Positions 24,908 through 33,466 of a stretch of DNA of 64,000 nt are shown piece by piece. The notes beneath the pieces were generated by a model, which was not told where the DNA came from, made no database searches, and saw nothing but the letters and a program-made list of their open reading frames with translations. The stretch is from Alistipes sp. UBA934 (GTDB lineage Bacteria; Bacteroidota; Bacteroidia; Bacteroidales; Rikenellaceae): positions 186,001-250,000 of the forward strand of contig DBDK01000003.1 in NCBI GenBank assembly GCA_002293535.1, given 5' to 3'. Numbering within the stretch: the first letter of the stretch is position 1; each line of letters starts with the position of its first letter. The position numbers and the translations under genes were made by a program.

Positions 24908-26571
24908 AAGTTTTCTTTTACGTATTCTACTATTTTTTCACGCACGTGGTGCGTGCCGCTTGGGCGCATCGAGTGGTTGTCGTCCGTGTATGTCATCATA
25001 TCGAACTGTTTTCCGGCGGCGACCAGCGCTTTTGTCATCTCCAAAGTATTTTGCAAGTGGACGTTATCGTCGCCCGTGCCGTGAATCAGCAAGAGCTTAC
25101 CTTGCAGCAGATGGGCGTAATGCAAAGGCGAATTATCATCATAACCGGCGGGATTTTCCTGTGGCAGACCGTTATAAATTTCGGTGTAGATTGTGTCATA
25201 GAACCTCCACGATGTGACCGGTGCGACTGCCACTGCAAGTTTGAAGACCTCGGCGCCCTTCAAAATACTGTTAAGCGCGATGAAACCGCCATAGCTCCAG
25301 CCATAGATGCCTATGCGGGCGGTATCGGCCCAAGGTTGGGCGCCCAGATGGCGTGCCGCGGCGATTTGGTCTTCGGTTTCGAGCTTGCCCAGTTTGCCGT
25401 AAGTGCATTTTTTGAACTCTTCGCCGCGGCCTCCGGTTCCGCGACCATCGACACACGCAACTACATATCCCGCCTCCAAAAGCGGGTCATAAATAGCCCT
25501 GTCGCCCGCAGAAAGTCGTTCGACAAAAACGCTTTCGGAGCCTGGGCCACTATATTGGGAAAGCAAGATCGGATATTTCCGCGTCGGGTCGAAGCCTGCA
25601 GGTTTCAGCAGCCAGCCGAAAAGTTTGACATCGCTATTTTGGTATGACACTGATTCGCCGTCGGTGTTCCGACTGAACGAAAAAAATTCGCGCCCGTCTT
25701 TCACTCGCGATTGCCAGGCCTCGATGTCTGCAGGCTGCTCATTCTGTCCGAGGTCTTCCAGGAATCCTTGCGAAACGCTGTAAAGATAAGAACCCCACCA
25801 GCCAGTGCGAGTCTCGTTTCGGACGATAAAGCGGTCTTCGTCAATAAATGTAACAGTCTGGTTGTCTGGTCGTTCCACATAGCTCGGCGAAGATTCCTCA
25901 TAGATTATGCGACCTTCCAACACGACCTCGAAGTGATTTTGCAGCCGATTTATACGATAGAAAAACAATTTCCCGGCATCATTCCGCTCGGCTGGAGTCC
26001 AACCTATGCGAGGGATATATTGGTCGGAGTTCGGGCCGGTGTCGATTTGCCGGGTGGAGCCCGAAAAAATATCATAAACGTGGAGCGTGACGCGCGAATT
26101 TTCTTCGCCAGCCTTGGGGTACTTGAATGTAAAAGGTTCAGGATAAAGTTGTTCGTCATAGCGCATCATCGAAAATTCGCGAACACGGCTCTCGTCGAAA
26201 CGCAGGTAAGCGATTTGGCGGCTGTCGGGCGAAAACACCCAAGCGCGAGTGAACGCATACTCTTCCTCATATACCCAGTCGGTAGCGCCGTTGATGATGT
26301 GACCACGCAGTCCGTCCGTCGTGATGGCAGTCTCGCAATCGGTCTCCAAGTCTCTGACAAAAAGATTGTTATCGCGAACGTAAGCCACCTGTGTACTGTC
26401 CGGGGACAAGGCTGCTTCTCGAACCGGCTGTGCCCCTGTAAGCTCATAGATCGCAGTGAACGAACGGCGATAAATGGGCGTTATTTCGGTCGGTATCAGC
26501 TCTTGAGCCGAAATCGCCGATCCGCCGAAAGCCATAAAAACGGCAAAAATCGCAAAAATTCGTCTCATCAT
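24904..26571 (-). CDS. dipeptidyl-peptidase IV (S9), shortened form
   Basis: Exported serine peptidase that removes X-Pro dipeptides. The start at 26571 (MMRRIFAIFAVFMAF) gives a signal peptide ending near ISAQ. The N-terminal beta-propeller holds DWVYEEEYAFTRAWVFSPD, with the Glu-Glu pair that binds the substrate amino terminus. The hydrolase domain has the serine in YGWSYGGF, the aspartate in HGTGDDNVH and the histidine in DDNHSM. Total length is 555 residues, against about 720-750 in related DPP4, so much of the propeller is missing. Residues about 299-307 (SRNTDGES) come from a palindromic element within an extra loop. The start overlaps the nadC stop. Confidence 0.9.
   Translation of the reverse strand: MMRRIFAIFAVFMAFGGSAISAQELIPTEITPIYRRSFTAIYELTGAQPVREAALSPDSTQVAYVRDNNLFVRDLETDCETAITTDGLRGHIINGATDWVYEEEYAFTRAWVFSPDSRQIAYLRFDESRVREFSMMRYDEQLYPEPFTFKYPKAGEENSRVTLHVYDIFSGSTRQIDTGPNSDQYIPRIGWTPAERNDAGKLFFYRINRLQNHFEVVLEGRIIYEESSPSYVERPDNQTVTFIDEDRFIVRNETRTGWWGSYLYSVSQGFLEDLGQNEQPADIEAWQSRVKDGREFFSFSRNTDGESVSYQNSDVKLFGWLLKPAGFDPTRKYPILLSQYSGPGSESVFVERLSAGDRAIYDPLLEAGYVVACVDGRGTGGRGEEFKKCTYGKLGKLETEDQIAAARHLGAQPWADTARIGIYGWSYGGFIALNSILKGAEVFKLAVAVAPVTSWRFYDTIYTEIYNGLPQENPAGYDDNSPLHYAHLLQGKLLLIHGTGDDNVHLQNTLEMTKALVAAGKQFDMMTYTDDNHSMRPSGTHHVREKIVEYVKENL
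25652..25675 (-). repeat. dispersed palindromic element, copy 4 (inside dpp4)
   Basis: The minus strand reads AGTCGGAACACCGACGGC, stem GTCGG/CCGAC. It is translated in frame as S-R-N-T-D-G-E at residues about 299-306 of the DPP4-like protein, at the propeller/hydrolase junction. Confidence 0.75.
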
Positions 26572-27440
26572 ACTGCCTTCAGGCTCAGATCGACACTCTT
26601 TATTTGGTGCGTCAATGCGCCGACCGAGATAAAATCGACTCCGCAATCGGCATATTCGCGCAAAGTGTCGAAACGTATGCCTCCCGACGACTCTATCTCT
26701 ATCCGCCCGTGCGGCTCGCACCGTCCGTCTATCTTGGCCACAGCACGGCGTGTAGTTTCCAAGTCGAAGTTATCCAGCATTATACGGTCGATCTTGCCTC
26801 CCTCTTCAAACACCAGATCGATGTCCTCCAACGTGCGAACCTCCACCTCGATCGGCAGTGCCATACCCCGATCGGCCATATATTTTCGTACTCCGCGAAT
26901 GGCAGGAATAATGCCGCCTGCGAAGTCTATGTGATTGTCTTTGAGCAAAATCATATCGAACAAGCCCATCCGGTGATTCTCGCCGCCACCCAGTTTGACG
27001 GCCATTTTGTCCAAAACGCGACTTCCCGGAGTGGTCTTGCGGGTGTCCAGAATTCGGCAACCCGTCCCTTCCACGAGCTTCACGTAGCGCGCAGTCTCGG
27101 TAGCCACACCCGTCATTCGTTGCATAATGTTGAGAATTATGCGCTCGCTCTGAAGCAGAGTGCGCACCCGACCCTCGACATAAAAAACTATGTCTCCGAA
27201 GTTTACAGGCGAACCATCGGGGATAAGCACCTCCACACGAGCTTCCGGGTCGAGCCGGCGAAATACCATTTGGGCCACTTCCACTCCTGCGATCACTCCT
27301 TTCTCCTTGATCAGCAGCTTCATTCTTCCGTGGGCGGAGGCGGGTATAGAGGCCAGCGAAGTGTGATCACCGTCGCCTATATCCTCGCTAATGGACAGGT
27401 CTATCAGTGCTTCGACAAATGGGATATACTCGTTTTTCAT
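26568..27440 (-). CDS. nadC: nicotinate-nucleotide pyrophosphorylase (carboxylating) NadC
   Basis: Converts quinolinate and PRPP to nicotinate mononucleotide, the step after NadA. The 290 residues contain DHTSLASIP, the ERIILNIMQRMTGVAT segment, ILDTRKTTPGSRVLDKMAVKLGGGENHRMGLFDMILLKDNH and IMLDNFD, all typical of the type II phosphoribosyltransferase fold. The start is at MKNEYIPFVEAL (27440); an ATG 21 bases upstream falls in the promoter. The stop overlaps the dpp4 start (ATGATGA). Confidence 0.97.
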   Translation of the reverse strand: MKNEYIPFVEALIDLSISEDIGDGDHTSLASIPASAHGRMKLLIKEKGVIAGVEVAQMVFRRLDPEARVEVLIPDGSPVNFGDIVFYVEGRVRTLLQSERIILNIMQRMTGVATETARYVKLVEGTGCRILDTRKTTPGSRVLDKMAVKLGGGENHRMGLFDMILLKDNHIDFAGGIIPAIRGVRKYMADRGMALPIEVEVRTLEDIDLVFEEGGKIDRIMLDNFDLETTRRAVAKIDGRCEPHGRIEIESSGGIRFDTLREYADCGVDFISVGALTHQIKSVDLSLKAV

Positions 27441-27450
27441 AAAAAAATTA

Positions 27451-27458
27451 TATTTTTG
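27451..27458 (+). promoter_or_regulatory. predicted pheA operon promoter -7 box
   Basis: TATTTTTG fits TAnnTTTG, 7 bases before the pheA ATG at 27466. It abuts, head to head, the nadC box on the other strand. Confidence 0.6.
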
Positions 27459-27466
27459 CAAAGTTA
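27459..27466 (-). promoter_or_regulatory. predicted nadC operon promoter -7 box
   Basis: TAACTTTG on the minus strand fits TAnnTTTG. Its upstream end covers the A of the pheA start codon. Together the two boxes form a near-symmetric 16-bp unit centred on TTGCAA. Confidence 0.6.
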
Positions 27467-28290
27467 TGCAAAAAATTGCAATCCAAGGTTACGAGGGAAG
27501 TTTCCACCAGATAGTGGCCGAACAGTATTTCGGGGCGGACATTGAGGTTGTGCCGTGCGACACTTTTCGCGAAGTGGCACGACAGGTCAAGAGCGGCGAG
27601 GTGGCCTACGGCGTGATGGCGGTTGAAAACTCCATTGCCGGAACGATCATTGCCAATTACGGAATTCTTCAAGAGGCCGGAGTCCAGGTCGCAGGTGAGG
27701 TCTATCTTCATATCGTTCAGAATCTTATGGCGTTGCCTGGCGTAGGGCTTGAGGACATCACCGAGGTAACTTCGCACCCTATGGCGCTTCAGCAGTGTCA
27801 CAATTTCTTGGACGGGCATCCTCACTGGAAACTCGTCGAAAGCGAGGATACGGCCTTGAGTGCACACCACATAGCTGAAAAAGGCCTGAAAACCACGGCA
27901 GCGATCGCAAGCAAAAGGGCCGCGGAATTATATGGCCTCCAGATAGTTGCACCGGAGATCAACACCATCAAGAACAACTATACGCGCTTTGTGATAATCA
28001 AGGTACAGGATTTGCTCACCGACCCACTGGCCAACAAAGCGTCGCTTTATTTCAAGACCGACCACCGTCAGGGTTCACTTGTCAGGGCGCTGGAGGTGCT
28101 CGACGGTGTGAATATGACCCGCCTGCAATCGCACCCCATCCCCGCCGAACCGTGGCACTATATGTTCCACATCGACATCGAGTTTCCCTCACCCAAGGTT
28201 TATTCGCAGAATCTCGAACGGCTGGTAAAGGCAACAGAAGAAGTACACGTATATGGCATTTATAAAAAATTCGAATATGAAAAAAGTTGA
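27466..28290 (+). CDS. pheA: prephenate dehydratase
   Basis: Converts prephenate to phenylpyruvate for phenylalanine synthesis. The 274 residues start at MQKIAIQGYEGSFHQ, with the catalytic region GVMAVENSIAGTI, HPMALQQCHNFL and the NNYTRF motif. A C-terminal ACT domain (ASLYFKTDHRQGSLVRALEVLDGVNMTRLQSHP, from about 195) is the usual feedback site for phenylalanine. There is no fused chorismate mutase; that activity is encoded downstream with DAHP synthase. The next start lies 14 bases inside its end. Confidence 0.96.
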   Translation: MQKIAIQGYEGSFHQIVAEQYFGADIEVVPCDTFREVARQVKSGEVAYGVMAVENSIAGTIIANYGILQEAGVQVAGEVYLHIVQNLMALPGVGLEDITEVTSHPMALQQCHNFLDGHPHWKLVESEDTALSAHHIAEKGLKTTAAIASKRAAELYGLQIVAPEINTIKNNYTRFVIIKVQDLLTDPLANKASLYFKTDHRQGSLVRALEVLDGVNMTRLQSHPIPAEPWHYMFHIDIEFPSPKVYSQNLERLVKATEEVHVYGIYKKFEYEKS

Positions 28291-29452
28291 AATCGCCTGC
28301 GCGGGCAGGTTGGACACCATCAAAGAGTATTATTTCTCGGCCAAGAATAAGCAAATAGCGGAACTCAAGGCTTCCGGACGCGACATAGTGGCCCTTGGCA
28401 TAGGCAGCCCCGATTTGCCTCCTCCCGCGAGTGTTATCGAATCACTCTACACTTCGGCGTTGAGGCCCGATGTTCACGGCTATCAGCCCTATCACGGTAG
28501 TGATCTGTTGAGAAATGCGTTTGCAGAGTGGTACAAGAAGTGGTATGGAGTGGAGCTCGATCCCAAGAACGAGATTCTGCCGCTGCTGGGTTCCAAGGAG
28601 GGTATCGTCCACATTTGTATGACTTTCCTTCAGGAGGGCGATCAGGCGCTGATCCCCGATCCGGGCTATCCCACTTATAACGGAGGAGTTACGCTGGCCG
28701 GCGGTACTCCGGTTCCTTATCCGCTTAAGAAAGAGAACGGCTACTATCCCGATTTCGATGCACTGGAAAAGATGGATCTGTCACGTGTTAAGTTGATGAT
28801 CTGCAACTATCCCAATATGCCTACGGGTACTGTTCCGACCGTTGCGCTGTTCGAAAAGCTGGTAGCGTTTGCAACTAAGCACAATATCCTGCTGGTACAC
28901 GACAATCCTTATAGTTTCATCCGTAATGACCTGCGTCTCAGCATTCTGTCGATCGCCGGCGCCAAGGAGGTCGCACTGGAGCTGAACTCGCTCTCCAAGG
29001 GTCACAGTATGGCCGGTTGGCGTGTTGGCGTGTTGGTCGGCAGGGCGGATCTTATCTCCGACGTGCTGCGCTTCAAGTCGAATATGGACTCCGGTATGTT
29101 CTTCCCCGTTCAGGCCGCAGCAGCCACTGCACTCGGACTGGGTCACGAGTGGTTCACAGAACTCAATGCCACCTACTATGCACGTGAAAAGGAGGGTTTT
29201 AAACTCCTCGATGCGCTGGGTTGTACCTATCGTGAGGGTCAGGCCGGGCTGTTCATTTGGGCCGATCTGCCCGATTCATACAAGGGCGACTGCTTTGAGT
29301 TTTCCGATATGGTCCTGGACAAATGCAATGTTTTTGTAACTCCCGGTGGGGTATTCGGTAAGGAAGGTACACGCTGTATCCGCATTTCGCTATGCGTTCC
29401 GGCGGAACTGCTTGCTAAAGCGACCGCGAAAGTTGTCGCTGCGAAGTTATGA
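28277..29452 (+). CDS. class I/II PLP aminotransferase of the aromatic operon
   Basis: 391 residues from MKKVEIACAGRLDTIKEYYF. The family core is clear: IGSPDLPPPASV, HPGYP-like DPGYPTYNGG, CNYPNMPTGT, and the PLP lysine in ELNSLSKGHSMAGWRVG (about 238). It lies between prephenate dehydratase and prephenate dehydrogenase, so it most likely transaminates phenylpyruvate and 4-hydroxyphenylpyruvate. By sequence it resembles the aspartate/LL-diaminopimelate aminotransferase branch, so a broader substrate range is possible. It overlaps pheA by 14 and tyrA by 4 bases. Confidence 0.9.
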   Translation: MKKVEIACAGRLDTIKEYYFSAKNKQIAELKASGRDIVALGIGSPDLPPPASVIESLYTSALRPDVHGYQPYHGSDLLRNAFAEWYKKWYGVELDPKNEILPLLGSKEGIVHICMTFLQEGDQALIPDPGYPTYNGGVTLAGGTPVPYPLKKENGYYPDFDALEKMDLSRVKLMICNYPNMPTGTVPTVALFEKLVAFATKHNILLVHDNPYSFIRNDLRLSILSIAGAKEVALELNSLSKGHSMAGWRVGVLVGRADLISDVLRFKSNMDSGMFFPVQAAAATALGLGHEWFTELNATYYAREKEGFKLLDALGCTYREGQAGLFIWADLPDSYKGDCFEFSDMVLDKCNVFVTPGGVFGKEGTRCIRISLCVPAELLAKATAKVVAAKL

Positions 29453-30288
29453 CCGCTGCTATTTTCGGGCTGGGGCTCATCGGCGGTTCGTTTGCTCTGA
29501 GTCTGCGTGACTACGGGTTGGCTGACAGAATCGTGGGTGTCGAACCCTCCGATGAGAATGCTCTCAAGGCGCTGGAGTTGGGTTTGGTGGATGAAGTAGT
29601 GGATTTTGACACTGCACTAAATGCCGATCTCATTGTTCTGGCTACTCCGGTGGATGTGACTCCTGTTCTGGCCACGAAAATTCTTAATCGCACTCGCTCC
29701 GGCCAGGTGATTATGGATATGGGCTCCATCAAAGAGGAGCTCTGCGAAGTGATCGAGCAACATCCCGCGCGAGGCCGTTTTGTGGCAACGCACCCTATGT
29801 GGGGAACCGAGTTCAGTGGCCCCACGGCAGCACAACACGGAGCCTTTACGGGTCGGACGACGGTTGTTTGTGATAGTGAAAAATCCGATCCTGACGCATT
29901 GGCTAAGGTGCGGGAAATATACGCTACCATCGGCTCGCCGGTGATTTATATGAATGCTGCCGAACAGGATATGCATACGGCGTATATCTCTCATATTTCG
30001 CACATAACGTCATTCGCACTGGCATTGACGGTGCTCGAAAAAGAGCGCGAGGAGGAGCATATTTTCGACCTTGCCGGGGGTGGCTTCGAAAGCACGGTGC
30101 GCCTTGCCAAGAGTTCGCCTCAGACCTGGTTACCTATCTTCACAGGTAACAAATATAACGTTCTGGATGTCCTTCGCGAACACATTCACCAGCTGCAGAT
30201 CCTGCGTCGGATGCTGGAACGCGACGATAAAGAGGGTCTTTTGGCCGCAATGCAAAAAGCAAATACGATAAAACGAATTTTACCTTAA
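29449..30288 (+). CDS. tyrA: prephenate dehydrogenase
   Basis: Oxidatively decarboxylates prephenate to 4-hydroxyphenylpyruvate for tyrosine. The 279 residues show the NAD-binding FGLGLIGGSFALSL, VILDMGSIKEE-like VIMDMGSIKEEL, the catalytic HPMWGTEFSGP region and the helical C-terminal domain with HISHITSFAL. It is a short form without an ACT domain. ATGA overlap with the aminotransferase; four bases before the DAHP synthase gene. Confidence 0.95.
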   Translation: MTAAIFGLGLIGGSFALSLRDYGLADRIVGVEPSDENALKALELGLVDEVVDFDTALNADLIVLATPVDVTPVLATKILNRTRSGQVIMDMGSIKEELCEVIEQHPARGRFVATHPMWGTEFSGPTAAQHGAFTGRTTVVCDSEKSDPDALAKVREIYATIGSPVIYMNAAEQDMHTAYISHISHITSFALALTVLEKEREEEHIFDLAGGGFESTVRLAKSSPQTWLPIFTGNKYNVLDVLREHIHQLQILRRMLERDDKEGLLAAMQKANTIKRILP

Positions 30289-30292
30289 GTCG

Positions 30293-31357
30293 ATGAACAA
30301 ATTCAAATTAGGAGAGAGACGGCCGCTCATAATTTCGGGGCCGTGCAGTGCGGAGACGCGCGAACAGACGCTCGAAACCTGCGTCAGGCTGGCCGAGACG
30401 GGTGTTGTGGATATGCTCCGCGCGGGGGTTTGGAAGCCTCGCACCTCGCCGGGAACGTTCGAGGGCGTGGGCCTTAAGGGCCTTGCGTGGATGGCTGAGG
30501 CTAAGCGACTTACTGGCCTGCCAATCGGGGTGGAAGTTGCGTCGGCCAAACACGTCGAGGGGGCGCTGGAGTTCGAAGTAGACTGCGTTTGGATCGGTGC
30601 GCGCACGACCGTGAGTCCGTTTGCCGTGCAGGAGATCGCCGATGCGCTAAAGGGTAGTGGGGTGGCTGTGCTTATCAAAAATCCTATGAATCCCGACATA
30701 GACCTGTGGGCCGGAGCCGTTCGCCGGTTTGCCGCCGTAGGTATTCCGATGGAGGATATTGGGCTTATACACAGAGGATTCTCGTATTTCGGTCAGAGCC
30801 GCTATCGCAATGCACCGATGTGGCCGCTGGCGTTCGAGATGCGCAGCCGGTTCCCTGAGATGATGATGATTTGCGATCCGTCTCATATGGCAGGCTCGAC
30901 CGAATATCTTTACGAATTGTCTCAGGCGGCGGCGGATTTGCGTTATGACGGGCTCATTGTCGAGAGCCACTGCAATCCTTCCGAGGCACTCAGCGACGCC
31001 AAGCAGCAGGTGGTTCCCGGTGAGCTCGAAAGGCTGATTCGTAGTGTGAATTGGCGTAGAGAGGCGGCGGACGATCCTGAATTCGTTCAGGCCTTGAACC
31101 GTTTCCGCGATGAGATCGACCAGATCGACGCCGAGTTGTTCGGACTTTTGAGTCGTCGTATGAAGGTTTCGGAGAATATCGGGCGCGTCAAAAAAGACAA
31201 CGACGTTGCGATTCTCCAGAGTAGTCGTTGGGGTGCGATCAAGGAACGGGTTCTGTGTCAAGCGGATAAACTGGAGCTTAGTCGCGACTTCCTCAATGCG
31301 ATCCTCGAAGCCGTTCACGTCGAAAGTATCAATAGACAGAATTCGGTAATGAATTAA
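30293..31357 (+). CDS. bifunctional 3-deoxy-7-phosphoheptulonate synthase / chorismate mutase
   Basis: 354 residues with two enzymes of the pathway. Residues 1-255 form the DAHP synthase of the KDO8P-like (type I beta) class: IISGPCSAETREQ, MLRAGVWKPRTSPGTFEG, IKNPMNPDIDLW, HRGFS, ICDPSHMAGS and VESHCNPSEALSDAKQQV. Residues about 265-345 are an AroQ chorismate mutase (RFRDEIDQIDAELFGLLSRRMKVSENIGRVK). Fusion lets the mutase act as a sensor of pathway product in related proteins. Last gene of the operon; it converges with priA over a palindromic element. Confidence 0.96.
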   Translation: MNKFKLGERRPLIISGPCSAETREQTLETCVRLAETGVVDMLRAGVWKPRTSPGTFEGVGLKGLAWMAEAKRLTGLPIGVEVASAKHVEGALEFEVDCVWIGARTTVSPFAVQEIADALKGSGVAVLIKNPMNPDIDLWAGAVRRFAAVGIPMEDIGLIHRGFSYFGQSRYRNAPMWPLAFEMRSRFPEMMMICDPSHMAGSTEYLYELSQAAADLRYDGLIVESHCNPSEALSDAKQQVVPGELERLIRSVNWRREAADDPEFVQALNRFRDEIDQIDAELFGLLSRRMKVSENIGRVKKDNDVAILQSSRWGAIKERVLCQADKLELSRDFLNAILEAVHVESINRQNSVMN

Positions 31358-31358
31358 A

Positions 31359-31382
31359 AACCGCTGCCGGCGTTCCGGCTTA
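31359..31382 (-). repeat. dispersed palindromic element, copy 5 (at the priA stop)
   Basis: The minus strand reads TAAGCCGGAACGCCGGCAGC, in which TAA is the priA stop. The stem GCCGG/CCGGC is followed after five bases by TTTTT, so it may double as the terminator between priA and the converging aromatic operon. Confidence 0.75.
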
Positions 31383-33428
31383 TGCAGGATCCACGTTCGG
31401 AGTAACGGTTAATTTCTTGTAAGTCGGGTCGGCTTGCAGGGTGCGGGTGGCTTCAGTTATGGTGGCGCGGACGGCAGACAACGGCCGGCCGCGTGGAACC
31501 TTGAGCAGGAACAACAGTGCAAACTCCCCTTTAATCCTCTCTGTCACAGGTGGCTGTGGGCCCAGCAGCTGATCGCCGAACGTGGGGCGCAACAATTCCC
31601 TGAATCTTGCGGCAGCGGCACTCAAAACATCTGCTTTCCTGTGTCGTAACATTATTGAAATCAGCCTTGTATAGGGCGGATAGCCATACAGTGCGCGTTC
31701 GGCAAGTTGTTCGGTAGCCATTGCCCGAAAATCACCTGCGGCGGCTTGGGCAATCAGGCGGTTTTCCGGCGCAGCTGTTTGAATCACAACCTCGCCCCTT
31801 TGCTCTCGTCGCCCCGCACGGCCAGCCACTTGGGCAATAAGCTGATATGCTCTCTCGGAGGCTCTAAAATCGGGATAATTCACCAAGTTGTCGGCGTTGA
31901 GGATTCCGACCAGCGATACGCCCGCGAAATCCAATCCCTTCGTAACCATCTGAGTGCCAATTAATATGTCCGCCTCGCTGCGCTCGAATTCCCCGATTAT
32001 CTTGTTGTATGCTTTCTCTGAGCCGGCGCTGTCGCGATCGAGCCTCAGAATTCGCGCGGATGGAAAAAGTATGGCCAACTCATCCTCGATCTTCTCTGTC
32101 CCAAAGCCGCGCGTTGCCAATCCGCTACCCTTGCACGCCGGGCAAACCAATGGCAAATGCTCTTGCAGGCCGCAATAGTGGCACCGTAGGTCTATGCCGC
32201 CGTCGGCGTTCCGACTCCTGTGGGCGGTTAGCGGAATTCCACAATGTGGACATCGGGGCACGTGGCCACAGTCGGTGCACTCGATGTAAGGAGCCACTCC
32301 TCGGCGGTTTTGAAAGAGAATAACCTGCTCACGATGGTCGAGAGTGCCGGCGATTCTGTCGAGCAACTCCTTGTTGAAGTGTGACTTACGTTCACCTCGT
32401 TTTACCGAGCGCATTGTGTCGGAAATTATCACTTCAGGGGGTAGAGTGCCACCATAACGTTCTGACAGAGAGACCAGTCCATATTTCCCGCCGGCACCGG
32501 CATTCTCGCCACCGCCTGCGTTTGTCCAGGTTTCAAGCGAGGGCGTCGCGCTCATCAGGATCACGCTGGCACCGTGCAAGTGCGCCAGCACAATGGCTGT
32601 GTCGCGTGCATTATATCGCGGCGCGGGGTCTTGTTGCTTGTAGCTGCTGTCCTGTTCTTCATCGACAACCACAAGACCCAGGTTATTGAATGGCAAAAAG
32701 ATCGCCGATCGTGTGCCGACGACTAAAGAGCCTCTGTCCGTATTCAGCAACTTCAGATAGACTTCGGCTCGGCGACGGTCGGTCAGCCCCGAATGATAGA
32801 GCATCACACGTTTGCCAAAAACCGCCGTCACGCGCTTCACAAACTGGGTTGTCAGCGAAATTTCTGGCAATAGCAGCAGCACATCTTGCCCCTTTTCGAG
32901 AGCCTCGGCTATAGCGTGAAACCCCACTTCACTCTTTCCGCTCGAAGGTACGCCGAAAAGCAGCGCAACATCACGCACGGTGAAAGCTTTCCGCAGATCT
33001 TCCAATGCAGATTTCTGAGCTCCGGATAATTGCGGTAGCGTCGGTCTTTCAAGAGCAGCAACAATCTTCCGATTGCCGCGTTTGTAGGGCACGAAATCCC
33101 CCCTCCGTAGCAGCGTCGGTAGGGCGGCGCGCATTACTTCTCCCAGCGAACACATATAGTATTCCGCCATCCATTCCCATAGCTGCATCTGGACTTCATC
33201 GACAACCGGCGTAGGGTAGGCGAGCGACAAAACAGGCTTCACCCTGGCCGCCGCAACACCCTTTGGCGGCTCTTCCGACAAGCGATGAACTATGCCGATA
33301 ACTATTTGACGTACACCGAATTGTACTGATATCGCACAGCCCGCGACCACGGAACCTGCCAACTGTTCAGGCACTGAAAAAGTGTAACAGGGGCCCGCGA
33401 TCGGCAAAATTATTTCTGCGTAAAACAT
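31380..33428 (-). CDS. priA: primosomal protein N' (replication restart helicase PriA)
   Basis: 3'-5' helicase that reloads the replisome at stalled forks. The 682 residues from MFYAEIILPIAG include the DNA-binding N-domain, Walker A GVPSSGKSEV, DEEQ box, and the zinc-binding insertion with four CxxC pairs (CTDCGHVPRCPHC, RCHYC, CPAC). Motifs V/VI are present (GTQMVTKGLDFAGV, QVAGRAGRREQRG). In the zinc region, residues about 404-412 (SRNADGG) lie between LTAHR and IDLRCHYCG and are encoded by a palindromic element. Divergent from dnaE by 38 bases. Confidence 0.96.
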   Translation of the reverse strand: MFYAEIILPIAGPCYTFSVPEQLAGSVVAGCAISVQFGVRQIVIGIVHRLSEEPPKGVAAARVKPVLSLAYPTPVVDEVQMQLWEWMAEYYMCSLGEVMRAALPTLLRRGDFVPYKRGNRKIVAALERPTLPQLSGAQKSALEDLRKAFTVRDVALLFGVPSSGKSEVGFHAIAEALEKGQDVLLLLPEISLTTQFVKRVTAVFGKRVMLYHSGLTDRRRAEVYLKLLNTDRGSLVVGTRSAIFLPFNNLGLVVVDEEQDSSYKQQDPAPRYNARDTAIVLAHLHGASVILMSATPSLETWTNAGGGENAGAGGKYGLVSLSERYGGTLPPEVIISDTMRSVKRGERKSHFNKELLDRIAGTLDHREQVILFQNRRGVAPYIECTDCGHVPRCPHCGIPLTAHRSRNADGGIDLRCHYCGLQEHLPLVCPACKGSGLATRGFGTEKIEDELAILFPSARILRLDRDSAGSEKAYNKIIGEFERSEADILIGTQMVTKGLDFAGVSLVGILNADNLVNYPDFRASERAYQLIAQVAGRAGRREQRGEVVIQTAAPENRLIAQAAAGDFRAMATEQLAERALYGYPPYTRLISIMLRHRKADVLSAAAARFRELLRPTFGDQLLGPQPPVTERIKGEFALLFLLKVPRGRPLSAVRATITEATRTLQADPTYKKLTVTPNVDPA
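32194..32217 (-). repeat. dispersed palindromic element, copy 6 (inside priA)
   Basis: The minus strand reads AGTCGGAACGCCGACGGC, stem GTCGG/CCGAC, translated in frame as S-R-N-A-D-G-G at PriA residues about 404-411. The same gene carries copy 5 at its stop. Confidence 0.77.
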
Positions 33429-33430
33429 TA

Positions 33431-33444
33431 GCGTAAAGTTACGC
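33431..33444. promoter_or_regulatory. inverted repeat in the priA/dnaE divergent promoter
   Basis: GCGTAAAGTTACGC is a perfect 6-bp inverted repeat (GCGTAA/TTACGC) next to the priA ATG. On the minus strand it contains TAACTTTA, one base from the TAnnTTTG consensus, 7 bases before the priA start; it could be a promoter, an operator, or both. Confidence 0.4.
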
Positions 33445-33453
33445 AAAAAAGTG

Positions 33454-33461
33454 TAACTTTG
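33454..33461 (+). promoter_or_regulatory. predicted dnaE operon promoter -7 box
   Basis: TAACTTTG fits TAnnTTTG and ends 5 bases before the dnaE ATG at 33467, so the message should be leaderless or nearly so. Confidence 0.62.
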
Positions 33462-33466
33462 TGCCT

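Noticed and set aside
25711..26934. Open frame of 407 codons on the plus strand across dpp4 and nadC
   Set aside because: Antisense to two intact genes; its translation is Arg/Ser-rich and shows no domain.
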